The position numbers were made by a program, and so were the translations under genes. A stretch of 26,872 bases of DNA from a virus, in the IMG/VR virus record IMGVR_UViG_3300045009_000660, positions 1-26,872 of that record, one strand, 5' to 3'. This document shows positions 7,956 through 13,954 of the stretch, piece after piece. Position 1 is the first letter of the stretch; every line of letters starts with the position of its first letter. The notes under the pieces were generated by a model. The model saw only the letters and a list, made by a program, of their open reading frames with translations. It was not told the DNA's origin and ran no database searches.

Positions 7956-9019
7956 ATAATTGGAAAATCTAAACACTTTTGAATGATGTAATCAACCTCA
8001 TCATTTGTTATTTTATTATGTATAGGAAGTAAAATAATACTATTCGAAACTTGAGTTGCATTTGGAAGACCTGATTTTTTCCAAAGTTCTTGTTGATGTA
8101 CCGCAGTCCAACATTTTACCACAATTCCATTAGAAAACAAATATTCTACCATTTTATTTCTAATTTGCGAATCAACCATAATTCCATAAAAGAAATAATT
8201 TGACCGACAATAATTCGGAATTACTTGAACCTTAAATTTTGTAGATAATTCTTCTGTATATTTTTTAGCAATTTGATTCCTTCTTTCTACATATGAATCA
8301 AGTTTCTTTAGTTGTTCTCGTAAAATCGCAGCCTCAATGTCACACATTCTAAAGTTAAGTCCAAATCGATTGTGAATATATTCATAAGACTTTTTATTTG
8401 AAGAGTAACCATGATTTACAATTGATCTACAAATTTCTGCAAGTTGATCATTGTTAGTGGTGATTAGTCCACCCTCACCTGATGTAATAATCTTTGATCT
8501 TTGAAAACTAAAGCAATGAAGATCAACTTGAGTTCCAATTTGTTGATCTTTATAAGTTGAACCTAAACTCTCAGCACTATCCGCAATTAGGTAAACTCCA
8601 AGTTTTTTAAATTCATCATAATTACAAGGAACTCCACCAACATCAACAAGCATTACGACATTAACATCCTTAGGAACATCTTCTGCACGAATGTTCCAAT
8701 TATCTAAATCACAATCAACAAGTTCAACATCATCCAATACAAACTTTGCAGCATTTGCAGATGCAATAAAAGTAAAAGATGGAACTGCTATTTTTTTAAT
8801 TTCAAAATAAACTTCTTTGAGTGCAAGAAGTGAAGTCATTAATGCAGTAGTGCAATTAGAAACTGGAATTGCATGTTTACAACCAAGTCTTTGTTGAAAT
8901 TGTTTTTCTAAAAGTTCAAGATTTTCTCCTTTTACACCAATCCCTTGAGAAAGAGATTTGAGTGCGGCATTAATTTCTTCTGAACCAATATCCACATCGT
9001 CCCAGTTAATTAATTTCAT
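7952..9019 (-). CDS. DegT/DnrJ/EryC1/StrS family sugar aminotransferase
   Basis: The protein of about 355 residues is a PLP-dependent aminotransferase of nucleotide keto-sugars. The PLP lysine is in FSFQRSKIITSGEGG (K176 from this start), the cofactor-ring aspartate is in LIADSAESLGS (D147), and NFRMCDIEAAIL is the usual family segment. It would convert a 3- or 4-keto sugar to an amino sugar using glutamate. ATG at 9019 (MKLINWDDVD) fits family N-termini. An ATG at 9037 would add six residues and a longer overlap with the kinase-like gene. The following ligase-like gene could activate the acid that acylates the amino group (inference). Confidence 0.9.
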   Translation of the reverse strand: MKLINWDDVDIGSEEINAALKSLSQGIGVKGENLELLEKQFQQRLGCKHAIPVSNCTTALMTSLLALKEVYFEIKKIAVPSFTFIASANAAKFVLDDVELVDCDLDNWNIRAEDVPKDVNVVMLVDVGGVPCNYDEFKKLGVYLIADSAESLGSTYKDQQIGTQVDLHCFSFQRSKIITSGEGGLITTNNDQLAEICRSIVNHGYSSNKKSYEYIHNRFGLNFRMCDIEAAILREQLKKLDSYVERRNQIAKKYTEELSTKFKVQVIPNYCRSNYFFYGIMVDSQIRNKMVEYLFSNGIVVKCWTAVHQQELWKKSGLPNATQVSNSIILLPIHNKITNDEVDYIIQKCLDFPII

Positions 9020-9995
9020 ACTTTTCGCAAAACTCATTAATAAGAATTACTGAGGTATAATATGCAACTTTTGATCTTGCATCTACACCATCAAAATCAA
9101 GAAGAAATGGAACAAGACTTGCAAAATGCATTACTTCATTCCACTCTGTTTTTCTCATTACATCTGCAGGATCTTCTAGGGAATGATCATAAAGAACTTG
9201 TGGGAGCGATTTTTTAAGATTTTCACAAAGTTTGAATACATCATTATCAAATAATTTAAAGTTACTTCCATCAAATTCAAATTGACGAGAAGCAATCATT
9301 TCATATTTTCCATTTACAGAGTGCCAAAACTTTCCATAGTCATAATAATAATCACAATAATCATAACCACGGGGATCAATCATAATGAATTTATCATTTA
9401 CACGATCAATCAAAACATTGGAGAAATGGAGATCAGAATGACTCCAACGACCAACAAATTCTGGTTGGACTGTTTGAAGAAATTTTTGTGTTTTAAATTT
9501 TTCCGCAAGCACTGAGATGTTTTTATATTCATTATCATTTACAATAACGGTTTGTTGTTGAATAAGATCTTTAAAAAAATCAGATTTTTTGGACAGCTCT
9601 TCAAGACGATTACTTAAGCGAGTAAAGTGCATTATATTAAAGTAATCTTCAGGTGTTGGGAGAACTTGATACTGATATAGTCTACGAGAAAGTTTTGTAA
9701 TTTTATTTGCCCAATAGAGTACTTCCTTTTCATCAATTTCTCCAGAAAGAATTAATCTACGAAGAGTTGGAAGATCATAATGTTCCATCTCATAAAATGC
9801 TTTATTACCATCTATTCCATAAAAAATAATACGAGGAAAGTAATCTTTGAATTCTTCAGGAATATTTTCAATGAACTCATATTCATCTACAAGCTTCATC
9901 ATCCGTTCGTCAGCAGCTTCTTTATGAACCCTGCTGACCAAGATAACCTTTGTTTTTCCACCACTTTCTTGTTTTAAATAATCAGAATTATTCAT
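9006..9995 (-). CDS. APH/choline-kinase-fold phosphotransferase (putative sugar kinase)
   Basis: This 329-residue protein shows the aminoglycoside-phosphotransferase/kinase core: WSHSDLHFSNVLID with H186, catalytic-type D188 and N193, then FIMIDPRG with the metal-binding D207. The N-terminal lobe is weakly conserved. In glycan clusters such proteins phosphorylate sugars or related alcohols, but the substrate here is unknown. The start is decided by a GAGG about nine bases before ATG 9995. A GTG at 10010 that would add five residues coincides with this ribosome site. It overlaps the HAD phosphatase gene by eight bases, so kinase and phosphatase are co-translated, perhaps as successive steps in one nucleotide-sugar route. 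Confidence 0.75.
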   Translation of the reverse strand: MNNSDYLKQESGGKTKVILVSRVHKEAADERMMKLVDEYEFIENIPEEFKDYFPRIIFYGIDGNKAFYEMEHYDLPTLRRLILSGEIDEKEVLYWANKITKLSRRLYQYQVLPTPEDYFNIMHFTRLSNRLEELSKKSDFFKDLIQQQTVIVNDNEYKNISVLAEKFKTQKFLQTVQPEFVGRWSHSDLHFSNVLIDRVNDKFIMIDPRGYDYCDYYYDYGKFWHSVNGKYEMIASRQFEFDGSNFKLFDNDVFKLCENLKKSLPQVLYDHSLEDPADVMRKTEWNEVMHFASLVPFLLDFDGVDARSKVAYYTSVILINEFCEKYEIN

Positions 9996-10305
9996 TGAAA
10001 AAATCCTCACTATTAATTGCTTTATCGTCTATGTAATAATCTGCTGCATATTTAACTCCGGTTCTTAATTCCTGAAACTTGACACCCCACCCTGTTAATT
10101 GATCATAAGTTTCAACATACCAATTTCTTTTAGTCCAAAAACCCCTTGCAGTTTCAATTATAACATAATTACCTTCTTCAGACAGCATATTAACTTTTTT
10201 AATTCTATTTGGAAAAGGAAGTGCTTGAAGATAATTCCAAGAACCATCTTCATTCTTTTTCGTGTCACAAAGAGTATTGTCCAAATCAATTACATACCTT
10301 TTCAT
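9988..10305 (-). CDS. Small HAD-superfamily phosphatase
   Basis: The 105-residue protein is a minimal (capless) HAD hydrolase of the type found in capsule and polysaccharide loci. Motif I is VIDLDNTLCDT with nucleophile D7 and acid/base D9. ETARG at 51-55 supplies motif II, K85 lies in the motif III region and YYIDDKAI with D93/D94 is motif IV. Size matches the small capsular phosphatases. It likely removes phosphate from a sugar phosphate. ATG at 10305 overlaps the epimerase TGA (ATGA). A close functional link to the kinase-like gene that follows is inferred from the overlap. Confidence 0.85.
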   Translation of the reverse strand: MKRYVIDLDNTLCDTKKNEDGSWNYLQALPFPNRIKKVNMLSEEGNYVIIETARGFWTKRNWYVETYDQLTGWGVKFQELRTGVKYAADYYIDDKAINSEDFFNE

Positions 10306-11351
10306 TTGTTTTTAATTTGCTCCAAAATCCAATTATAAGTTTTGCGAATACCTTCTTCAAGGGTCTGAGAATAATCCCAACCCAATTCTTTACGAATTAA
10401 ATCGTTATTAGAGTTACGTCCACGAACACCGAGAGGAGCATCTAGAATATATTCTTTATCGACAAATTTACTAGCAACCTTTGCAGCAGTCTCTACTAGT
10501 TGATTAATAGTTACCATTTCTTCTGAACCAATATTTACTGGCCCAATAAAGTCAGATTCCATCAAACGACGAGTTGCTTCAATACACTCATCAATATAAA
10601 GGAATGAACGAGTTTGTTTTCCATCACCCCAGACTTCAATGGTTCCACCTTCTTTTGGAAGATATGCTACCTTACGACAAATTGCTGCTGGAGACTTCTC
10701 TCTACCACCTTCCCAGGTTCCTTCAGGACCAAAGATATTATGATACCTGCATACACGAACAGGTATACCATAGTTGCGGTGATAGGCAAAATATAACCTT
10801 TCAGAAAAGAGTTTTTCCCATCCATACTCAGAGTCTGGTGCAGCAGGATATGCTGAGTCTTCACGACAGTCAGGATTATCAGGATCTAGTTGATTGTGTT
10901 CTGGATACATACAAGCTGAACTACTGTAGAACACCTTAGTTTTATTTAATTCACAGTGTTCATTCAATTCCTTAATGGCACGAAGAACATTTAAATTGAT
11001 TGATGCAGAGTTTTGCATTACATCAGAATCGTGCTCTCCTGTGAAAATGTATCCTGCTCCACCCATATCAGCAGCAAACTGATAAACTTCATCAAATGAT
11101 AAAACATATCTTGAAGGAACAAAATTATAAAAGTTTCCTAGATATCCTTTAAATTGAACTATACGTTCGGTGAAGTAAAAATCAGTAAGATCTCCTTGAA
11201 TAAATTCATTTGCTTTCGTAGGAGAAAACTCTGGTCTTTTTAAATCTACACCACGAACCCAATAACCTTCGGATCGTAGTCTTTTAACCATATGGCTTCC
11301 AATAAAACCACCTGCACCAAGTACAAGTGCAGTTTTTTGATGTTCACTCAT
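10302..11351 (-). CDS. GDP-mannose 3,5-epimerase-like SDR enzyme
   Basis: The 349-residue protein closely follows the plant GDP-mannose 3,5-epimerase pattern, the enzyme turning GDP-D-mannose into GDP-L-galactose/GDP-L-gulose. It has GAGGFIGSH (12-20), FAADMGGAGYIFT (92-104), SSSACMYPE with C147, YGWEK with Y176 and K180, and a GTWEGGREKSPAA segment with K219. In the Arabidopsis enzyme the matching catalytic residues are C145, Y174, K178 and K217, a constant offset of two, so activity looks intact. This is the first gene of the long glycan operon. A promoter-like region with AATAAATA lies about 20 bases upstream. No obvious Shine-Dalgarno precedes the ATG. Confidence 0.88.
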   Translation of the reverse strand: MSEHQKTALVLGAGGFIGSHMVKRLRSEGYWVRGVDLKRPEFSPTKANEFIQGDLTDFYFTERIVQFKGYLGNFYNFVPSRYVLSFDEVYQFAADMGGAGYIFTGEHDSDVMQNSASINLNVLRAIKELNEHCELNKTKVFYSSSACMYPEHNQLDPDNPDCREDSAYPAAPDSEYGWEKLFSERLYFAYHRNYGIPVRVCRYHNIFGPEGTWEGGREKSPAAICRKVAYLPKEGGTIEVWGDGKQTRSFLYIDECIEATRRLMESDFIGPVNIGSEEMVTINQLVETAAKVASKFVDKEYILDAPLGVRGRNSNNDLIRKELGWDYSQTLEEGIRKTYNWILEQIKNK

Positions 11352-11370
11352 AAATTATTTTTGTTTATTT

Positions 11371-11382
11371 TATTTATTATAG
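11371..11382 (-). promoter_or_regulatory. Putative late promoter for glycan operon
   Basis: On the minus strand CTATAATAAATA (11382-11371) combines AATAAATA, matching the NATAAATA-type late motif of T4-like cyanophages, with an overlapping TATAAT. It is about 20 bases upstream of the first glycan gene. No clear -35 box was seen. It is the only recognisable promoter-like element I found for the whole cluster. Confidence 0.45.
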
Positions 11383-11399
11383 AAAAAAAAGAGTTGCTG

Positions 11400-11585
11400 T
11401 CAAATACAAGAAATATGAATAATATTTTCACACATTTCTCTATAATAATTTGGAAGTTTCAAAAAAGTACAGAATTGGATTAAAATATAAAATCTATCAA
11501 TCTCTGCTACATTAATAAAATATCTTATAAACTTTTCTGTGGCAATCGGAGATTGTTTTACCAATTCAACAAATCTTTTTATCAT
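11400..11585 (-). CDS. Small unknown protein, 61 aa
   Basis: I do not recognise this protein. It starts MIKRFVELVKQSPIATEKF and ends NIIHISCI, mostly helical, with hydrophobic and aromatic residues (FYILIQFCTFLKLPNYY) but no clear transmembrane run. ATG at 11585 is chosen because a longer frame starting at 11612 would begin inside the terminator hairpin of the upstream gene. No Shine-Dalgarno is obvious. The next gene is the glycan epimerase with its own promoter-like site, so this is probably the end of a short unit. Confidence 0.45.
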   Translation of the reverse strand: MIKRFVELVKQSPIATEKFIRYFINVAEIDRFYILIQFCTFLKLPNYYREMCENIIHISCI

Positions 11586-11589
11586 AATT

Positions 11590-11625
11590 AAAAAATATAT
11601 TAAGGGGGGCAAATCTGCCCCCTTA
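11590..11625 (-). terminator. Rho-independent terminator
   Basis: On the minus strand the arms AAGGGGGCA and TGCCCCCCTT fold over a GATT loop (11602-11625) and are followed by a T-rich run near 11600-11590. It ends transcription of the hendecad-repeat protein gene at 11659. Confidence 0.85.
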
Positions 11626-11658
11626 TGTGATGGAAGAAAAAATTAAATTTCTATACGA

Positions 11659-12405
11659 TTATGAATTGATAAGATTTTCAATTTTAGACATACTTTCAAC
11701 AATTTTTTCGTGAGTGATCTTTCCTGGAAGTTTAACATTAGGATCTGGGAGTTCAGATTCTAAATTTGAAACAAATAGTTGTCTAGATGCATCGTATTCA
11801 TTTTGCAAAAGAGATAATGCAATAGCATACCTTTGTTGTTTCATATCATTTTGTTTTTGTACAAATTCTTTTTCTTGCAACTCCAATTGTTCTTTTTGTG
11901 CTGCTAATTGCAATTCTTGTTGTTCTTTTTGTGCTGCTAATTGTAACTCCACTTGTTCTTTTTGTGCTGCTAATTGTAACTCCACTTGTTCTTTTTGTGC
12001 TGCTAATTGTAACTCCACTTGTTCTTTTTGTGCTGCTAATTGTAACTCTTGTATTCTTATTTGTTCTTTTTGTGCTGCTAATTGCAACTCCGCTTGTTCT
12101 TTTTGTGCTGCTAATTGCAACTCCACTTGTTCTTTTTGTGCTGCTAATTGTAACTCTTGTTGTTCTTTTTGTGCTGCTAATTGTAACTCTTGTTGTTCTT
12201 TTTGTGCTGCTAATTGTAACTCTTGTAGTTTTAATTGTTCTTTTTGAACTTTCAGTTGTTCTTTTTGTGATTCAATATTCAATTTTTGTGTTTCAATATT
12301 CAATTTTTGTGTTTCAACGTCAAAAGCAAATCTTTCTCGTTGAAGTTTGAGACTTTCGGCTGAAGACTCTAATTGTGATTGTGGTGTAGAGGGTGTAGAA
12401 GTCAT
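11659..12405 (-). CDS. Hendecad-repeat coiled-coil protein
   Basis: The 248-residue protein is unassigned. Residues 63-175 hold ten copies of LQLAAQKEQ, nine of the steps being 11 residues and one being 14 (an inserted IRI-type piece at about 116-118). Eleven-residue periodicity predicts a long, nearly straight coiled-coil rod. Before the repeats are imperfect copies such as KLNIETQ/KLNIESQKEQLKVQ. After them a non-repetitive tail (QRYAIALSLLQNEYDASRQ...) ends KIENLINS. The N-terminus is Ser/Thr/Pro-rich. There is no signal peptide or membrane segment. A rod or spacer role in the virion or host cell is only inference. A strong terminator follows. The upstream 80 bases are AT-rich (TTATATATAA) with no certain promoter. 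Confidence 0.8.
   Translation of the reverse strand: MTSTPSTPQSQLESSAESLKLQRERFAFDVETQKLNIETQKLNIESQKEQLKVQKEQLKLQELQLAAQKEQQELQLAAQKEQQELQLAAQKEQVELQLAAQKEQAELQLAAQKEQIRIQELQLAAQKEQVELQLAAQKEQVELQLAAQKEQVELQLAAQKEQQELQLAAQKEQLELQEKEFVQKQNDMKQQRYAIALSLLQNEYDASRQLFVSNLESELPDPNVKLPGKITHEKIVESMSKIENLINS
11881..12219 (-). repeat. 33-bp tandem repeat array within coding sequence
   Basis: Ten near-identical units, each about 33 bp and one 42 bp, encode the hendecads of the gene at 11659-12405. Several units are identical at the DNA level, for example the three consecutive VELQLAAQKEQ units. This suggests recent expansion by slippage or recombination. Unit length is always a multiple of three, so copy number can change without frameshift. 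Confidence 0.9.
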
Positions 12406-12484
12406 TTGTTTTTTTCTTTATTTACTTTTTTATATATAATGAATGCCATTTTGGCTTATTTGACACTTTTAATCTTTTCTGTGA

Positions 12485-12715
12485 CTAAGTATAATGCCGA
12501 TAAGCAGGAACATTGTCAGGATCCAACCATTTAGCATATTCAATGTCTTCCATAGCAGTACAGCACTGCATAGAATTGTCAAAAAGATAAATGTCATACC
12601 AATATTTAGTATATTCATTTTTCTTTTGCATTCTATAATCTGGTAATCCATTAATCTCAAGAATACCAGCATCAACAAAACGGTATCCTTCTCGTTCAAA
12701 AATAACCTTTTTCAT
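12485..12715 (-). CDS. Small unknown protein, 76 aa
   Basis: I do not recognise this product. It begins MKKVIFEREGYRFVDAGILE and contains the segment DIEYAKWLDPDNVPAYRHYT at its end, with no membrane segment or known motif. ATG at 12715 overlaps the upstream TGA as ATGA, so it is coupled to the 71-aa gene before it, and both sit behind a strong early-type promoter at 12978-12950. Early phage genes of this size are often host-takeover factors. That is only a contextual guess. Confidence 0.6.
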   Translation of the reverse strand: MKKVIFEREGYRFVDAGILEINGLPDYRMQKKNEYTKYWYDIYLFDNSMQCCTAMEDIEYAKWLDPDNVPAYRHYT

Positions 12716-12927
12716 ATCACTCCAACAGTTTCAAGATCTTGAGCAATGCATTCAATCAAAATGTCATAATTATCTAATGGATCTTCAGAAAAAATTACCC
12801 CTTCATTTTGATAATAACGACGAACTTTTTTGTAAAGTTTTGGATTCTTTACATCAAGAAAGATTTCACCATTTACGGCAGAACGAAGTGTGTTGATTTC
12901 TTTTTTGAACTTTAAAACGACTGACAT
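12712..12927 (-). CDS. Small unknown protein, 71 aa (early)
   Basis: An unrecognised 71-residue protein beginning MSVVLKFKKEINTLRSAVNG and ending LETVGVI. It has a mixed helical composition with basic patches (LYKKVRRYYQNEG). ATG at 12927 is chosen because the predicted early promoter (-10 box 12955-12950) gives a transcript start near 12943. The longer frame starting at 12996 would begin upstream of that promoter and includes an unlikely RDHHHLTS leader. It overlaps the next gene by ATGA. Confidence 0.6.
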   Translation of the reverse strand: MSVVLKFKKEINTLRSAVNGEIFLDVKNPKLYKKVRRYYQNEGVIFSEDPLDNYDILIECIAQDLETVGVI

Positions 12928-12949
12928 TGTAATGATTGTTAACTCTGAT

Positions 12950-12978
12950 ATTATAGGGTAAACTGAATTAGAAGTCAA
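12950..12978 (-). promoter_or_regulatory. Early sigma70-type promoter
   Basis: Minus strand: TTGACT (12978-12973), a 17-base spacer and a perfect TATAAT (12955-12950). It drives the two-gene unit starting at 12927, with a leader of about 16 bases. Confidence 0.8.
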
Positions 12979-13135
12979 GTGGTGATGATCTCTCATTTTT
13001 CAAAACCTTTTCCATCGAATTTGCACCAGTCCTTAAGATTTCACAAGACCTTTTATAATACATATTGTTATTATTTCCTGACTCTTTTATTACATCCTTT
13101 ATTCTTTTCCAATTTTCCCGAGTCTGGTTATCCAT
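12968..13135 (-). CDS. Small unknown protein, 55 aa
   Basis: An unrecognised short frame, from MDNQTRENWKRIKDVIKESG to VLKNERSSPLDF. It is charged and helical with a polar NNNN stretch and no membrane segment. A CATAAATA late-type motif lies 24 bases upstream of the ATG, directly after the tRNA-Ser gene. The stop falls inside the -35 region of the next early promoter. The reading frame fits the gap between the tRNA and that promoter well, which supports it being real. Confidence 0.5.
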   Translation of the reverse strand: MDNQTRENWKRIKDVIKESGNNNNMYYKRSCEILRTGANSMEKVLKNERSSPLDF

Positions 13136-13158
13136 AAACACGAAAATAAATATTTTTA

Positions 13159-13166
13159 TATTTATG
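13159..13166 (-). promoter_or_regulatory. T4-type late promoter motif CATAAATA
   Basis: CATAAATA on the minus strand, just 3' of tRNA-Ser and upstream of the 55-aa gene at 13135. Confidence 0.45.
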
Positions 13167-13168
13167 AA

Positions 13169-13253
13169 CGGAAAGAGTGAGATTCGAACTCACGGAAGCT
13201 TTCACCTCGACAGTTTTCAAGACTGTTGCCTTAAACCACTCGGCCATCTTTCC
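13169..13253 (-). tRNA. trnS-UGA: tRNA-Ser (UGA)
   Basis: A full class II cloverleaf: acceptor GGAAAGA/TCTTTCC with G73, anticodon arm ACAGT-CTTGAAA-ACTGT giving anticodon TGA, a long variable arm and T-loop TTCGAAT. CCA is not encoded. The 5' end immediately follows the stop codon of the zinc-ribbon gene. Confidence 0.95.
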
Positions 13254-13505
13254 TTATCGTACCTCAAAGTCCAGTTTACGAACCTTACGATTTCTTCTTT
13301 TTTCTTGAAATTGTAAATCTTCTCTGGTAAGAACTGCTGATTTTGAGACTTCTTTTATTGAGTTTAGCATTATCACTCTAGACAAGTCAATGGCAGTAAT
13401 TTTATCACCACAAACAGTTGCCATATTTGGACAACCACAAGACACTGTTTTGGTTGAGTGTGAAGTCAATTCTTTATTACAATCTTTACATCTAATGATT
13501 AACAT
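13254..13505 (-). CDS. Zinc-ribbon small protein
   Basis: The 83-residue protein has an N-terminal CxxC (C6, C9) and a second CGC cluster (C23, C25) plus C32, as in a small zinc ribbon, then a helical segment (ITAIDLSRVIMLNS) and a basic tail (EKRRNRKVRK). It resembles small conserved T4-like cyanophage proteins of unknown function. A perfect TATAAATA late promoter lies about 15 bases upstream of the ATG, and AAAGGGA serves as the ribosome site. The gene is wedged between tRNA-Asn and tRNA-Ser, and its TAA abuts the tRNA-Ser 5' end. A nucleic-acid-binding role is inferred from the ribbon. Confidence 0.75.
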   Translation of the reverse strand: MLIIRCKDCNKELTSHSTKTVSCGCPNMATVCGDKITAIDLSRVIMLNSIKEVSKSAVLTREDLQFQEKRRNRKVRKLDFEVR

Positions 13506-13520
13506 TGTCCCTTTTTTACG

Positions 13521-13528
13521 TATTTATA
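13521..13528 (-). promoter_or_regulatory. T4-type late promoter TATAAATA
   Basis: A perfect TATAAATA on the minus strand (13528-13521) between tRNA-Asn and the zinc-ribbon gene. Confidence 0.7.
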
Positions 13529-13534
13529 GTGAGA

Positions 13535-13606
13535 CTCCACAACCTGGATTCGAACCAGGGACCAAGTGATTAACAGTCACCGACTCTACCACTGAGCTAT
13601 TGTGGA
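13535..13606 (-). tRNA. trnN-GUU: tRNA-Asn (GUU)
   Basis: A cloverleaf with acceptor TCCACAA/TTGTGGA and G73, anticodon loop CTGTTAA (anticodon GTT) and T-loop TTCGAAT. CCA is not encoded. Confidence 0.95.
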
Positions 13607-13655
13607 ATAATGGAACGTCTTTCCAAAAATCAAACTATTTGGTGACCACTCCAAG

Positions 13656-13727
13656 AGCGAAATAGCGGATTCGAACCGCTGACGTTCTGCTTGGAAGGCA
13701 GACATTCTACCGCTGAATTAATTTCGC
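13656..13727 (-). tRNA. trnG-UCC: tRNA-Gly (UCC)
   Basis: Acceptor GCGAAAT/ATTTCGC, anticodon arm TCTGC-CTTCCAA-GCAGA (anticodon TCC) and T-loop TTCGAAT. The 5' end lies one base after a candidate structured RNA. CCA is not encoded. Confidence 0.95.
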
Positions 13728-13728
13728 A

Positions 13729-13819
13729 ATGTGAAAGTGAAAGGTTTCACATCCTTTTACTGTATCTTTTGTAGGGGTACCGCACTTTTGGCGTCACTCT
13801 CAGCGCACTTTCTTCACAC
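13729..13819 (-). ncRNA. Candidate structured ncRNA upstream of tRNA-Gly
   Basis: This non-coding stretch is visibly more GC-rich than its surroundings. Its predicted transcript starts near 13819, from the sigma70-type promoter at 13854-13826. The 5' segment GTGTGAA (13819-13813) plus AGTG (13809-13806) can pair with CACTTTCACAT (13739-13729) as an 11-bp closing helix with a GAA bulge. Inside, AAAGG/CCTTT forms a hairpin. GCG/CGC and GGTACC-containing segments fill the core. It lacks a T-loop and anticodon arm, so it is not a tRNA. RNase P cleavage of tRNA-Gly would release it. T4 tRNA operons also carry stable RNAs of unknown role (RNA C and D). Function unknown; could also be only a leader. 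Confidence 0.5.
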
Positions 13820-13825
13820 CAAACA

Positions 13826-13854
13826 AATATAAGAAATAATGAGTATTATGTCAA
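13826..13854 (-). promoter_or_regulatory. Early sigma70-type promoter for ncRNA/tRNA-Gly
   Basis: Minus strand: perfect TTGACA (13854-13849), a 17-base spacer and TATATT (13831-13826). The -35 box lies two bases from the tRNA-Thr 3' end. Predicted start is near 13819. Confidence 0.8.
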
Positions 13855-13855
13855 G

Positions 13856-13927
13856 AGCCCTCAAACGGATTTGAACCGATGACCTTCGCTTTACAAAAGC
13901 GTTGCTCTACCACTGAGCTACAAGGGC
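13856..13927 (-). tRNA. trnT-UGU: tRNA-Thr (UGU)
   Basis: Acceptor GCCCTTG/TGAGGGC with two G-U pairs, anticodon loop TTTGTAA (anticodon TGT) on a stem with one A-A mismatch, and T-loop TTCAAAT. CCA is not encoded. A hairpin terminator lies between it and the upstream tmRNA. Confidence 0.92.
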
Positions 13928-13929
13928 AT

Positions 13930-13953
13930 AAAAAAGAGGGCACAAATACCCTC
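13930..13953 (-). terminator. Terminator after tmRNA
   Basis: GAGGG (13953-13949), an 8-base loop and CCCTC (13940-13936), followed by six T on the minus strand. It would end or attenuate the permuted tmRNA precursor just before tRNA-Thr. Confidence 0.75.
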
Positions 13954-13954
13954 C

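Noticed and set aside
10574-10939. 121-codon plus-strand frame
   Set aside because: It lies entirely antisense to the GDP-mannose 3,5-epimerase-like gene and shows no family features.
11881-12219. Repeats considered as a CRISPR array
   Set aside because: Units are directly adjacent with no spacers, and they encode a continuous coiled-coil frame.
11714-12350. Long plus-strand frames (Cys/Ser/Asn-rich or Leu/Val-rich repeats)
   Set aside because: They are antisense readings of the 33-bp coding repeats and have no promoter or family features.
12421-12470. Possible promoter (TTATATATAA) before the hendecad gene
   Set aside because: No matching -35 box or late consensus could be placed; only AT-rich sequence.
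12928-12996. Longer N-terminus for the 71-aa early gene
   Set aside because: It would begin upstream of the TTGACT-17-TATAAT promoter that drives the gene.
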